From Enterococcus_E cecorum_C (GTDB lineage Bacteria > Bacillota > Bacilli > Lactobacillales > Enterococcaceae), in contig NZ_JBQKFH010000011.1 in the NCBI RefSeq assembly GCF_052119425.1, forward strand, positions 1 through 64,000: DNA of 64,000 nucleotides, given 5' to 3'. The translations under genes were made by a program, and so were the position numbers. Under the pieces are notes generated by a model. That model saw only the letters and a program-made list of their open reading frames with translations. It was not told the origin of the DNA and ran no database searches. Every line of letters starts with the position of its first letter. Position 1 is the first letter of the stretch. Shown piece after piece: positions 34,194 to 42,646 of this stretch.

Positions 34194-34469
34194 ATGAAGA
34201 AAACAGTTACCATAGGAGTTTATACGATTATTATGAGTAAAATCCATCGTCTCAGTCAAGTGGCTGCCTTTATCTTTTTGTTAGTCGCACTTAGTTCATT
34301 TTTACTTGTGTATGCCCCACTTCGCAGTATCGATGGGGATAAACAAAATTTGATTTTCTGGCTTGATTATGGGCTAATCATTTACCGCATCGGCATCTTC
34401 TCTTTGTGCCTAGCTGTATTTAGCCAACTTATCAGCCTGTTAAGCAAAAAAAGTGAAGCAACACAATAA
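34194..34469 (+). CDS. small two-helix membrane protein, unknown
   Basis: Up to 91 residues with membrane helices near residues 23-43 and 61-83, separated by a polar PLRSIDGDKQ loop. The start is uncertain. The first ATG (34194) lacks a ribosome-binding site. The second (34233, MSKIHRLSQ) has TAGGAG, but 14 bases upstream. The stop codon lies in the loop of the terminator shared with copA. No family is recognised. Confidence 0.6.
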   Translation: MKKTVTIGVYTIIMSKIHRLSQVAAFIFLLVALSSFLLVYAPLRSIDGDKQNLIFWLDYGLIIYRIGIFSLCLAVFSQLISLLSKKSEATQ

Positions 34470-34489
34470 ACATGTTGCTTCACTTTTTG
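34446..34489. terminator. bidirectional terminator shared with copA
   Basis: AAAGTGAAGCAACA pairs perfectly with TGTTGCTTCACTTT, with A/T runs on both sides. It ends next to the copA stop. Confidence 0.92.
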
Positions 34490-36934
34490 TTATCCTTTAA
34501 ATCTTTTTAGACGTAGGGCATTTAATAATACTGAGACGGAACTAAAACTCATCGCCGCACCTGCTAACATCGGGTTAAGCAAAGGGCCACCGAATAAGTG
34601 TAATACCCCCATCGCTACCGGAATTCCTAAAACATTATACGCAAAAGCCCAGAATAAGTTTTCTTTGATATTGCGCATGGTAGCTTTACTCAAACGTAAG
34701 GCTGAAACGACACCATTTAAATCTCCGCGCATCAAAACGATATCGGCAGACTCAATGGCAATATCCGTACCTGTACCTATTGCGATACCAACATTTGCTT
34801 GGGCTAAAGCTGGGGCGTCATTAATGCCATCGCCAACCATCGCCACTTTTTTCCCTTGTGCTTGTAATTCTTGAATCACTTGTGACTTTTGATCTGGTAA
34901 CACTTGGCTAATCACCTGCGTAATACCGGCTTGTTTGGCAATCGCTTGGGCAGTCTGTTCATTATCACCGGTTAACATCACAACTTCTAAGCCCATTTTT
35001 TGCAAGGCTTGAATCGCTTGAGGACTGCTTGTTTTGACCGGATCACTCACCGCAATAAGTCCAATCAATTCTCCTTGGCTTGCGACATACATCACCGTAT
35101 TGCCCTGGCTAGATAATTGAGCCACTTGAGCTTGCACCGCTTCAATTTCGATATCAAAACTTTGCATGAGTTTTTCATTTCCTAATAGGACTTGTTTTTC
35201 ATCGACTTTGGCTTGAATCCCTTGACCAGTCACGGTATGCACTTCAAAAGCTTGTCCAAGAGTGATCTGTGCCTCTTTGGCTGCTTGTAAAATGGCTTGA
35301 GCTAATGGGTGTTCTGAGCGTTTTTCGACACTGGCTGCTAAATAAAGCATTTCTTCAGTTGTGAAATTGGCAAAAGTTTGGATGTCGCGGACTTCTGGTT
35401 GACCTTTTGTAATCGTGCCAGTTTTATCAAGGACAATGGTTTGGATTTCTTGAGCAGTTTCTAGTGCTTCCCCATTTTTAAAGAGGACTCCTAGTTGTGC
35501 GCCTTTTCCAGTACCGACCATAATTGCCGTTGGAGTCGCCAAGCCCAATGCACATGGACATGCAATGACTAAAACGGAAATCATAATCGTTAAAGCAAAC
35601 ACTAAACCAGAGTGACCAAAAATCAACCAAGCAAGCCCGGCTAAAATGGCCAAGCTCATCACCACGGGAACAAAAATCGCTGAAACTTGATCGGCTAATT
35701 TAGCAATCGGTGCCTTGGTGCCTTGTGCTTCTTCAACTAATTGAACGATTTGTGAAAGGGTGGTATCTTCGCCGACTTTGGTTGCTTTAAATTGGAAGCT
35801 CCCTGTCTTATTAATGGAAGCACCAATAACAGTATCGCCCACTTGTTTTTCTACAGGCATGCTTTCTCCGGTCAACATCGATTCATCCACCGTACTTTGA
35901 CCTTCTGTAATCACGCCATCGACTGGGATACGTTCTCCTGGTTTGACTAAAATGACATCTCCTACTGCCACTTGTGCGATATCGACTAATTTTTCTTTAC
36001 CATCTTTCAAAACAACTGCTTTTTTCGGTGCTAAAGCTAATAATTCCTTGATAGCTTCCGAAGTTTTGCCTTTACTGATGGCTTCAAACGTTTTACCAAG
36101 CGTAATCAACGTCAAAATAACCGCTGCCGACTCATAATATAAATGCATGGCAAATTCCACTTGACCTTGATACACGGCAAATGTACCAACTAAACTATAG
36201 ATAAAAGCGGCACTCGTTCCTAATGCGACCAAAGAATCCATATTCGGATGGCCCTTAAATAACATCTTAAAACCATTTAGATAAAAAGAGCGGCCAAAGT
36301 ACAACACTGGCAAGGTTAAAACCAACTGCGCTGTCACAAAAGCAATCGGTGAGGTACTTGGATGAAGAAAACCAGGTAGTGGCAAGCCAACCATGTGTCC
36401 CATCGATAAATATAATAAAGGTGCCGTAAAGACTAATGAAAGAAAGAACCTACGCCACATTTGTTTAATAGCTGCTTGTTTTTCTTGCGCTAATTTTTCT
36501 TCATCGTCTTTTTTTAAGATAAACGCTTGATAGCCTGCTTCTTTGACCGCTTGCATGATTTCATTAGCTGTTAGTTCTTGATGATTATACTCAATATTTA
36601 ATTTTTCCGTAGCTAAGTTCACATTGGCACTGGCAACCCCAGGTAAATTACGGGTCGCTTGCTCAATTTTGGCCGCACAAGATGCACAGCCCATCCCTTG
36701 AATCCCAAACACTTCTGTATCGCTTGGTTTAACTAATTCAAAACCGATTCCCTTCACCGCTTGCGCCATATCATCGACATTGACTTGGTTTTGTTCATAA
36801 TCAACGGTTAGCTTTTCGCTGGCTAAATTCACATTGGCCCTCTTTACTCCCGGCAAGGCTTTAATCGTGCGTTCGACATTTTGCGCACACGAAGCACAGT
36901 GCATGCCTTTAATTGGATAAGTTGCCTGACTCAT
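34490..36934 (-). CDS. copA: copper-exporting P1B-type ATPase
   Basis: Pumps Cu+ out of the cell. Two N-terminal heavy-metal domains (GMHCASCAQNVE and GMGCASCAAKIE) are followed by the membrane part with the CPCALGLATP transport site. The phosphorylation motif DKTGTITKGQ, the EHPLAQAIL segment and MVGDGINDAPALA are all intact. About 814 residues. The frame's first ATG lies next to GAGG, so the ATG at 36934 (MSQATYPIKG) is the better start. No copY or copZ gene is adjacent, unlike in the E. hirae cop operon. A cop box lies 55 bases upstream. Confidence 0.96.
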   Translation of the reverse strand: MSQATYPIKGMHCASCAQNVERTIKALPGVKRANVNLASEKLTVDYEQNQVNVDDMAQAVKGIGFELVKPSDTEVFGIQGMGCASCAAKIEQATRNLPGVASANVNLATEKLNIEYNHQELTANEIMQAVKEAGYQAFILKKDDEEKLAQEKQAAIKQMWRRFFLSLVFTAPLLYLSMGHMVGLPLPGFLHPSTSPIAFVTAQLVLTLPVLYFGRSFYLNGFKMLFKGHPNMDSLVALGTSAAFIYSLVGTFAVYQGQVEFAMHLYYESAAVILTLITLGKTFEAISKGKTSEAIKELLALAPKKAVVLKDGKEKLVDIAQVAVGDVILVKPGERIPVDGVITEGQSTVDESMLTGESMPVEKQVGDTVIGASINKTGSFQFKATKVGEDTTLSQIVQLVEEAQGTKAPIAKLADQVSAIFVPVVMSLAILAGLAWLIFGHSGLVFALTIMISVLVIACPCALGLATPTAIMVGTGKGAQLGVLFKNGEALETAQEIQTIVLDKTGTITKGQPEVRDIQTFANFTTEEMLYLAASVEKRSEHPLAQAILQAAKEAQITLGQAFEVHTVTGQGIQAKVDEKQVLLGNEKLMQSFDIEIEAVQAQVAQLSSQGNTVMYVASQGELIGLIAVSDPVKTSSPQAIQALQKMGLEVVMLTGDNEQTAQAIAKQAGITQVISQVLPDQKSQVIQELQAQGKKVAMVGDGINDAPALAQANVGIAIGTGTDIAIESADIVLMRGDLNGVVSALRLSKATMRNIKENLFWAFAYNVLGIPVAMGVLHLFGGPLLNPMLAGAAMSFSSVSVLLNALRLKRFKG

Positions 36935-36988
36935 AAACATCCCTCACAATCTATATTTGCTTGCAAACAACTTGCAAGTTATTTCGTC

Positions 36989-36998
36989 TACATTTGTA
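36989..36998 (-). promoter_or_regulatory. cop box (CopY operator) upstream of copA
   Basis: TACATTTGTA matches the palindromic CopY recognition sequence TACANNTGTA exactly. CopY is known to repress cop genes in enterococci. Two copies are usual in E. hirae, and I find only this one clear copy. Nearby TTGCAA repeats (36961-36978) may contain the promoter. Confidence 0.65.
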
Positions 36999-37202
36999 AT
37001 CAACTTACAACTATAGTGTACGCATCTAGGGTTCATTCGTCAATCATTTTTGCTTGATTTTTATGAAAAATGGCTATACTGTTTGACAAGCCAAGTGATT
37101 CTCATTTGAAAAAAATCGCTTACATGTTATACTTAAGCTAGTAGAGGAAGTCAGGCAGGAAAATAGTTGTTAAGCTTACGAAAAATGAAAGGTGTGAGCA
37201 CA

Positions 37203-37319
37203 ATGATGATGTATACTCATTTATTACCGTTGCTAAGTTTTATATTTGGACTCGTTCCCATCGCTTTACAAGTCGTGATGTGCGTATTACTATACAAAAT
37301 CTGGCAGAAAATGAAATAA
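37203..37319 (+). CDS. small membrane protein, 38 residues
   Basis: The frame MMMYTHLLPLLSFIFGLVPI continues through a hydrophobic stretch to a basic end (YKIWQKMK). AAAGGTG lies upstream of the ATG, and a strong terminator follows two bases after the stop. One or two membrane segments and a C-terminal positive tail are seen. The function is unknown. Confidence 0.6.
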   Translation: MMMYTHLLPLLSFIFGLVPIALQVVMCVLLYKIWQKMK

Positions 37320-37320
37320 A

Positions 37321-37363
37321 AAAATAGGCTCGTCTAGCTATTGAAACTAGATGAGCCTTTTTT
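37321..37363. terminator. bidirectional terminator
   Basis: AAAATAGGCTCGTCTAG pairs with CTAGATGAGCCTTTTTT with one mismatch. It serves the 38-residue gene and the converging hypothetical gene. Confidence 0.88.
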
Positions 37364-37673
37364 ATTTTGTTTCACTAGACCACTCAAAGCCGTCAAATTG
37401 TTCGCCGTCATAATATTTCAGCAATTCTTCATAGCTAAGTAACGAAGAAGTCATCGGTTCTTCTTCTAAATCTTGGGCATATAATTTACGTTGCTCCTCG
37501 ACATAAGCATAATACTGCTCCATCAAGGCTTTATTGAGTTCGCGCTTGGAGTTGGCCATGGCTTGCATATAGGGGAATTCTTGGATAAATCCTTGATAGA
37601 CAGGCTTGCCATCTTGAACTTCTACAGGTAATTCGACAATATGTAAATCAATTTCTGAAAAATGTTCGAACAT
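37362..37673 (-). CDS. hypothetical protein, cytoplasmic, 103 residues
   Basis: The ATG at 37673 has GAGGTGAAAGTG upstream, so the protein begins MFEHFSEIDLHIVELPVEV, although the frame is open 14 codons further. It is acidic and soluble. The pattern of early strands, GFIQEFPYMQAMANSKRELN and an EQYYAYVEEQRKLYAQ helix resembles HicB-like or DUF1902-like folds, but I cannot assign it. It follows the 256-residue membrane gene in the same direction, with about 40 bases between them. Confidence 0.7.
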   Translation of the reverse strand: MFEHFSEIDLHIVELPVEVQDGKPVYQGFIQEFPYMQAMANSKRELNKALMEQYYAYVEEQRKLYAQDLEEEPMTSSLLSYEELLKYYDGEQFDGFEWSSETK

Positions 37674-37715
37674 CACTTTCACCTCAAAACCATTATACAC
37701 AAAACTCTTGCGCAA

Positions 37716-38486
37716 TTATAGACTATGATGGCGTCTTGCTTGGCGTGAAATCGTCGGAACTTCCTTGACCACTTGATTTTTGGCCATTAATTTTAATTGA
37801 TAAGGTTCGTGGAAAAGTTGACCATTCATATAAAAATCGCCACCAGATAAGAATAATCCCACTGGTTTCAATTCCTCCTCCTCGTTTAGGCGAATCATTC
37901 CGACTTCAAATAAACGTTGATAACTCGATCCGATGCGCACTACATATTCTTTTTGTCCGACTTGGGCCAAATCATAAAATGGAAAGAGTGTATTTTTTTC
38001 CAATGCATACCCTTGTTGCTGCTTGATAAAAGGCTCAGCAAGTGGCAATTGTTTGGTTTGGATACATTGTTCAACCACTTGATTGACTAGGAGTTGATAA
38101 TCTTTGCCAAAGTGAATCGGTACTTGCATTAAGTCTAATTCGCCGGCAAAAGCATTATTTTTCTTAGAGCTGCTCGTTTGTATATTCAGCGCATCCTCTG
38201 GTAAATATTTGGCGAAAAGTTGCGTCACATCGTATTTAGAATTTTTATCCAGAAAATAATAAAAACTATTCAATACGATAAAATAAACCAAAACTAAAAA
38301 GACTAGGCTATATAAAAGCATTTGCAGATAGTGTTGATTTAAAAACAAGCCATAAATAATCCGCAAAATATACAAGGTCGGAAAAATACTAAGAATCGTA
38401 TACGCGCGATTTAAATATTTGGGACTGATTTCCAAATAACCTAGAAACTTATGAAAAGAACTAATTAAATCAATTAATAATGTCAA
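37716..38486 (-). CDS. two-helix membrane protein of unknown function (DUF6681-like?)
   Basis: It starts at a TTG with AGAGGTG upstream. Membrane helices lie near residues 28-47 and 56-78. The remaining soluble part, about 170 residues, is rich in strand-like segments (YVVRIGSSYQRLFEVGMIRL, KPVGLFLSGGDFYMNG) and ends in a basic QARRHH tail. I recall similar lactobacillal proteins filed as DUF6681, but this is unverified. It lies 13 bases downstream of the Thr-rich secreted protein gene, so the two are probably co-transcribed. Confidence 0.7.
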   Translation of the reverse strand: MTLLIDLISSFHKFLGYLEISPKYLNRAYTILSIFPTLYILRIIYGLFLNQHYLQMLLYSLVFLVLVYFIVLNSFYYFLDKNSKYDVTQLFAKYLPEDALNIQTSSSKKNNAFAGELDLMQVPIHFGKDYQLLVNQVVEQCIQTKQLPLAEPFIKQQQGYALEKNTLFPFYDLAQVGQKEYVVRIGSSYQRLFEVGMIRLNEEEELKPVGLFLSGGDFYMNGQLFHEPYQLKLMAKNQVVKEVPTISRQARRHHSL

Positions 38487-38499
38487 TTTCGTTCACCTC

Positions 38500-38958
38500 T
38501 TAGGACTGACTGGCTTCATTCGCATTTGCTTGCGTGTCTGTTTGGGGCTTTTCTTGTGTGCTACTCGTTGATTCTTGGGTCTTTTCTTGGTCGCTTTCAG
38601 TCTTATTTTGATTGTCTTGATTGGTATTTTGGTTATTGGTATTTTGATTTTGTTTCTCTTCTGTTGCGTTATTTTGACTCTCGGTATCTTGACTGGTTGT
38701 CGTCTGCGCTTTATCAGTGGTTTGGTCTTTTTTTGTCGGTGTACTTTCCGTCGAACTAGTTGTTGTTTGCGTTTTTTCTTCTTTTGTCGTACTCGTTTTT
38801 GGCGTGGAAACAACCGTGCTCGTAGTCGTTGTACTCGTTGGTGTTTTTACGCTTGGTTGACGGTAACTTTCACTATTGATAATTCCCGTTGTGGTCGCAA
38901 TTAATACCGATAAAGTTAAGACGGCAATAGGTTTTACAATCGGCGCTACTTTCTTCAA
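38500..38958 (-). CDS. exported low-complexity Thr/Gln/Asn-rich protein
   Basis: A TTG start with GAGGGAAAGG upstream encodes a signal or anchor segment (residues 7-26, IVKPIAVLTLSVLIATTTGI). About 125 residues follow made almost wholly of Thr, Ser, Gln, Asn, Lys and Glu. No LPXTG or lipobox is present, so it stays anchored by its N-terminal helix or is released. Composition suggests an extended, possibly glycosylated wall-spanning stalk. Function is unknown, and it is probably in one operon with the next two leftward genes. Confidence 0.7.
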   Translation of the reverse strand: MKKVAPIVKPIAVLTLSVLIATTTGIINSESYRQPSVKTPTSTTTTSTVVSTPKTSTTKEEKTQTTTSSTESTPTKKDQTTDKAQTTTSQDTESQNNATEEKQNQNTNNQNTNQDNQNKTESDQEKTQESTSSTQEKPQTDTQANANEASQS

Positions 38959-39089
38959 AGCCTTTCCCTCTCTTCTTTGATTTCTTATTCTTTATACGCC
39001 GATTTGCTGAAACTTTCAATAAGTCCGCCTAAAACTTAGCCAACTTTTAAGAGTCTTAAGATTAACTTTACTTTTGTGAATTTTGCATG

Positions 39090-39119
39090 AAAAAAGCACC
39101 GGCGCAATTACCGATGCTC
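39090..39119 (-). terminator. terminator of the toxin-antitoxin operon
   Basis: Minus-strand GCATCGG and CCGGTGC form a stem followed by six T residues. It begins 14 bases past the toxin stop. Confidence 0.75.
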
Positions 39120-39132
39120 TTGATGTTTGCCC

Positions 39133-39453
39133 TTATTTCAATTGATTCACTACGTCCTGTCTCTTATTCAATATACGGACAACAAGAATTTGAGATTTTA
39201 TTTTTATTAATTTGTAAAAGACGATATAGCTTTTCACATTAAAATATCTCAATCCTAAAGATGTCCACGGCTCATCAGGAAACACAGGATATCTTTCTGG
39301 AAATATTCTTAACTTTTCGATTGCAGAAATAATGGATAATACGTACCTACTAGCATATTCTTTTGAAGAGTAAAAAGTTAAATACTCTTTAATATTTATC
39401 AAATCATTATCCGCTTCTTTTGAGTATACAATATTCCAATAAACTGAGCTCAT
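39133..39453 (-). CDS. type II toxin, RelE/ParE family
   Basis: A 106-residue basic protein with the RelE/ParE fold pattern: VYSKEADNDLINIKEYLTFY, AISAIEKLRIFPERYPVFPD and LRYFNVKSYIVFYKLIK, ending in VVRILNKRQD. Such toxins cut mRNA at the ribosome or poison gyrase. AGGAG, which overlaps the last antitoxin codons, lies seven bases before the ATG at 39453, four bases after the antitoxin stop. The tight spacing indicates coupled translation. It appears intact. Confidence 0.9.
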   Translation of the reverse strand: MSSVYWNIVYSKEADNDLINIKEYLTFYSSKEYASRYVLSIISAIEKLRIFPERYPVFPDEPWTSLGLRYFNVKSYIVFYKLIKIKSQILVVRILNKRQDVVNQLK

Positions 39454-39457
39454 CAAG

Positions 39458-39760
39458 TTACTCCTCAAATTTTGCCTTTACTTCTGCAACAGTTAAAACT
39501 CTACCCTTTTCATAATCATCCAAGCCTTTTTGAATTTCACGGTCAAAGGCTTCTTTGGTTAAGGAATCATAATTTACTGGTTTTTGCGGTAGTTTTATTT
39601 CAAATGGGATTCTCTGTTGATTCACCACTTGTTGTAAAAACATGCTTAACGCGGTTGACATTGGGATTTGTAGCTGTTCGAGAACTTTTTCCGCTTCTTC
39701 TTTTAATTCGGGCGTCACTCTGGTAAAAATACTAGCTGTTTTTTTTGATGATACAGACAC
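39458..39760 (-). CDS. type II antitoxin, RelB/DinJ family
   Basis: A 100-residue protein with an N-terminal ribbon-helix-helix (ASIFTRVTPELKEEAEKVLE and QIPMSTALSMFLQQVV), the DNA-binding part of RelB/DinJ antitoxins. A C-terminal helix that wraps the toxin follows (EAFDREIQKGLDDYEKG). It starts at a GTG with GAGG eight bases upstream. It directly precedes the toxin gene and would autorepress the operon. Confidence 0.92.
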   Translation of the reverse strand: MSVSSKKTASIFTRVTPELKEEAEKVLEQLQIPMSTALSMFLQQVVNQQRIPFEIKLPQKPVNYDSLTKEAFDREIQKGLDDYEKGRVLTVAEVKAKFEE

Positions 39761-39812
39761 ACTTATCGCCTCTTTCTTTTCTTCTTACCGTAAATTTAAC
39801 ACAACAAAAAGC

Positions 39813-39849
39813 AAAAAAGCAATCATTTGATATACAAACGATTGCTTTT
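39813..39849 (-). terminator. terminator of the immunity-protein gene
   Basis: AAAAGCAATCGTTTG on the minus strand pairs with CAAATGATTGCTTTTTTG, followed by a second T run. It may act in both directions. Confidence 0.85.
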
Positions 39850-39906
39850 AGTAAAAAGGATGTCAAGCAATGTACGATTCTTGCCTCACATCCTGTTATG
39901 ATTCAT

Positions 39907-40257
39907 CTATCTTCTAATTGGCATATACTCGGTTAAATCATAGAACTGTGATTTATCCACTGCATTGGCACGATATTGCCGATTGATACCCGCCTCATTA
40001 GCATAGTGGTTCAATTCGTTAATCAACCCTTCTTCTTGCGGTGTAAAATGTAAACGAGCATCCACTGCGGTTAGATAAATATAGTTTACGAGCTTACTCA
40101 CCAAAATCGGCGGAGAAGGATTGGTGTCGATTTTTTTGTAAACTTGCAAGAGACAATCCGTAATATCTAACCATGATGTCGCTTGTTCTTCCTTCGTATG
40201 CGCAATTAGTAACTTATACAACTCATGTACCTTTTCTTTTACAGCTGATACTTCCAT
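39907..40257 (-). CDS. bacteriocin immunity protein, enterocin A type
   Basis: A 116-residue, all-helical cytoplasmic protein like the immunity proteins for class IIa bacteriocins. The C-terminal half (KLVNYIYLTAVDARLHFTPQ, then EEGLINELNHYANEAGINRQ and YRANAVDKSQFY) matches the enterocin A immunity pattern of a VNYLYFTA helix, an EELIRNL helix, AGINGLYR and DKSQF. It has an AGAGGGGGG binding site. No bacteriocin precursor with a double-glycine leader and no transporter lies nearby, so it is an orphan. A good catabolite-response site lies 60 bases upstream. Confidence 0.88.
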   Translation of the reverse strand: MEVSAVKEKVHELYKLLIAHTKEEQATSWLDITDCLLQVYKKIDTNPSPPILVSKLVNYIYLTAVDARLHFTPQEEGLINELNHYANEAGINRQYRANAVDKSQFYDLTEYMPIRR

Positions 40258-40315
40258 CACAAACCCCCCCCTCTTTAGCTATACTATCACTTCGAATTTC
40301 TTTGCTCACCCCATA

Positions 40316-40329
40316 TTTAAGCGTTTACA
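40316..40329 (-). promoter_or_regulatory. catabolite response element (cre)
   Basis: Minus strand TGTAAACGCTTAAA fits the cre consensus WGWAARCGYTWWMA at every position. It lies upstream of the orphan immunity gene and about 200 bases before the divergent MazG-like gene, so CcpA could act on either. Confidence 0.65.
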
Positions 40330-40456
40330 TTTTATCCGCTTAAAAAAGGAAAATCAAAAATTCAGAATTTTCCCATACCCTTATTTTACTCCTATTTTAC
40401 TATTTACTCAAGAGATAAGTATTGGTTTCCGATTGACATCCAGCTTAGTTAAAGTA

Positions 40457-40465
40457 TGCTATAAT
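40457..40465 (+). promoter_or_regulatory. extended -10 promoter of the MazG-like gene
   Basis: TGCTATAAT is a perfect extended -10. A TTGACA (40433-40438) lies too far away (21-base spacer) for a normal -35. The leader that follows has GTACC and GGTAC arms that could pair. Confidence 0.55.
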
Positions 40466-40530
40466 AAGCTAGGCCATGTACCTCTAGTCAAGAGTATTCG
40501 TGGTACGTTCAGCAAAAGTGAGGCAATCCG

Positions 40531-40833
40531 ATGGAAGTTAACGAATTAATCAACCGCAGTATTCAAATTAGACAACGTTACCATGAATTAGAACGCCAGC
40601 ATCATGGCAGCGAATGGTCAGTTGAAGAAGATCTTTTAGCTCTCAGTAATGATATTGGCAATCTCAATCGACTAGTGATGACCAAATTTGGCCGCTATTA
40701 TGATGAGACACCCTATACTTTAGAACATAAATTAGCAGAAAATGTCTGGTGGTTAATTGAATTAGCGAATCGATTAGACATAGACATTGAACAAGAGCTC
40801 GAAAATTTTTTAACCGAAAAAGAACAATTATAA
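40531..40833 (+). CDS. MazG-like nucleotide pyrophosphohydrolase-related protein
   Basis: A 100-residue helical protein. The EWSVEEDLLALSNDIGNLNR segment and the AENVWWLIELANRLDIDIEQ helix followed by LENFL are like the short MazG-like family, which includes dNTP and related pyrophosphatases. The metal-binding pattern of acidic residues is partial, so activity is uncertain. GTGAGG precedes the ATG by seven bases. Monocistronic. Confidence 0.75.
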   Translation: MEVNELINRSIQIRQRYHELERQHHGSEWSVEEDLLALSNDIGNLNRLVMTKFGRYYDETPYTLEHKLAENVWWLIELANRLDIDIEQELENFLTEKEQL

Positions 40834-40836
40834 GCC

Positions 40837-40877
40837 AAAAAACGTTACTAACTCTCTCTTGAGCAGTAACGTTTTTG
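40837..40877. terminator. bidirectional terminator
   Basis: AAAAACGTTACT pairs perfectly with AGTAACGTTTTT between the converging MazG-like and ybjQ-like genes. Confidence 0.9.
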
Positions 40878-40884
40878 GGTTTCA

Positions 40885-41196
40885 TTATTTAAATTTTACA
40901 GCTGTACCGTAAGCAACCACGCTTTGCATCTCTTGCATGATTGAGCCGCTATCAAAGCGCATCATGACAACCGCATCGGCACCCATGGCTTTGGCGTTTT
41001 CTTTCAAACGTTCAACTGCTACTTCCCGTGATTCTTCTAACATCTTCGTATAGGCTCTGACTTCTCCACCAACTAGACTCTTCAAACTTGCGCCAATATC
41101 TGAAAAGGCGTTTTTCGATTGGGTTGTTAAGCCAAATACTTCGCCAATAATTTCATATTCTTTTCCTGGAATTCTTTCTGTTGTTGTAACAATCAT
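40885..41196 (-). CDS. YbjQ/UPF0145 family protein
   Basis: A 103-residue cytoplasmic protein of the YbjQ family, which forms pentameric rings of unknown function, once called heavy-metal binding. Typical segments are TTERIPGKEYEIIGEVFGLT, KSLVGGEVRAYTKMLEESRE and MGADAVVMMRFDSG. It lies three bases after the flotillin stop, so it belongs to the nfeD-flotillin operon. Confidence 0.92.
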   Translation of the reverse strand: MIVTTTERIPGKEYEIIGEVFGLTTQSKNAFSDIGASLKSLVGGEVRAYTKMLEESREVAVERLKENAKAMGADAVVMMRFDSGSIMQEMQSVVAYGTAVKFK

Positions 41197-41198
41197 CT

Positions 41199-42626
41199 TT
41201 ATTCTCCCTCTTCTTCTATCTTTTCTTTTACTTCTGGTTGTACTTTTTGTCCTTCAATCGCTGCAACAATTTCTTGATTAGCTTGTTTTCTAGACATCGT
41301 TTCATTGATTAAGTTCACTAAATCAAGGCCTGTGGTTTCTTTGATGGTTTCAAAGGTGCGAGCTAATCCTGCTTCTCCCATTTGATGAACACCATCGCCA
41401 GCTCCAAAGCTAACCACTTTATCGATATTGCTAATTGGCGCATTGACTTCTTTAGCAATGGCAGGTAAGACTTTGATAAATTCGACTAATACCCCAGCTT
41501 CGTTTAATTTTTGTAAAGCCAAGGCCATTTGTTCCTTGCTTTGCGCTTGTGCTTGACCGACTTTGGCAATCTTTTCGGCTTCAGCTTGCCCTAGTTTTTC
41601 AATTCTTTGGGCTTCAGCTTCGGCAGCTAATTTGATTTTTTCGGCTTCAGCTTGGGCATAGGCAATTTCTTGAGCTTTTTTCGCTAAGGCATTTTGTTCT
41701 ACCACATATTTATCGGCTTCAGCTTTTTTACGAAGGGTTGCGGTTAATTCTTTTTCAGTTAATTCGGCTTGTTTTTCTTGAATTTCGATATTCTTTTCTT
41801 GTTCAATCAAACGAACCTTCATCTTTTCACCAACAGCCACTTGTTCTGCTTGTGCCACAGCTACTTCTTGTTCTTGTTTATAGTGCGCTTGTTTTAAGGC
41901 CATGTTTTTATTCGCTTCAGCAATTTCGGTTTTGCGGCGAATTTCTTCTTGTTGCGCCAATTGTTCGTTTTCGGCTTGTTTGATACGAGTTTCGCGCAAC
42001 GCATTAGATTCTGCAATTTCAGCATTTTTCTTCACTTCGGCAATTTGTGGACGTCCCAAAGCATCTAAGTAACCATTTGGATCACTCACATCTTTAATGG
42101 TAAAGGAGACAATTTCTAGACCCATTTTTTGTAAGTCAGTAGATGCCACGGCTTGGACTTGTTCCGCAAAGTCATCACGGTTTTTGTAGATGGCTTCTAC
42201 GGTCATAGTCCCTAAAATTGCACGTAAATGACCTTCCAATACTTCTTGTGCTTCATCTTCTAGTTCAGCGGTTGATTTGCCTAAATATTGTTCAGCAGCT
42301 GTTTTAATCGCTTCGGTACTATTGCCCACTTTCACTAAAACGGTCGCACTGGCTTTGATTGGCACGCCTTGTTCGGTATAAACTTCTGGTGTGCCGATTT
42401 CTAATTTGTGGGTAAGTAAACTCAATTTATGCGCTTTTTGCACAATTGGAATTACGAAAGTCCCACTGTTTTTTAAAATCTTGATGCCTTCTTTACCTAA
42501 GAATGAACCGGTTACAATCAAGGCTTCATCGGGTTTTCCTATACGATAACGGACCATCAAGAAGATCACTAAAGCTAAAACAACAAATACAATCCAAAAA
42601 ATCGGATTTCCCAAAAAACTAAACAT
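41199..42626 (-). CDS. floT: flotillin-like protein (FloT/YuaG type)
   Basis: A membrane-microdomain scaffold. One N-terminal membrane segment (about residues 5-24) precedes the SPFH/band-7 domain (residues about 27-200). A long Ala/Glu-rich coiled coil (about 200-370) with repeated EAEKIAKVGQAQAQ-like segments follows, then a C-terminal assembly domain. Length 475 is near the family norm of about 500. It is flanked by an NfeD-like gene upstream (20-base gap) and ybjQ downstream. NfeD-flotillin pairing is the standard context, as yuaF-floT in B. subtilis. Confidence 0.95.
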   Translation of the reverse strand: MFSFLGNPIFWIVFVVLALVIFLMVRYRIGKPDEALIVTGSFLGKEGIKILKNSGTFVIPIVQKAHKLSLLTHKLEIGTPEVYTEQGVPIKASATVLVKVGNSTEAIKTAAEQYLGKSTAELEDEAQEVLEGHLRAILGTMTVEAIYKNRDDFAEQVQAVASTDLQKMGLEIVSFTIKDVSDPNGYLDALGRPQIAEVKKNAEIAESNALRETRIKQAENEQLAQQEEIRRKTEIAEANKNMALKQAHYKQEQEVAVAQAEQVAVGEKMKVRLIEQEKNIEIQEKQAELTEKELTATLRKKAEADKYVVEQNALAKKAQEIAYAQAEAEKIKLAAEAEAQRIEKLGQAEAEKIAKVGQAQAQSKEQMALALQKLNEAGVLVEFIKVLPAIAKEVNAPISNIDKVVSFGAGDGVHQMGEAGLARTFETIKETTGLDLVNLINETMSRKQANQEIVAAIEGQKVQPEVKEKIEEEGE

Positions 42627-42646
42627 CTACACCACTTCTTTCTTTT

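Noticed and set aside
38575..38904. Long plus-strand frame antisense to the Thr/Gln-rich protein gene
   Set aside because: It is the mirror of a low-complexity codon pattern; no ribosome-binding site, and the minus-strand gene has a signal segment and a start site.
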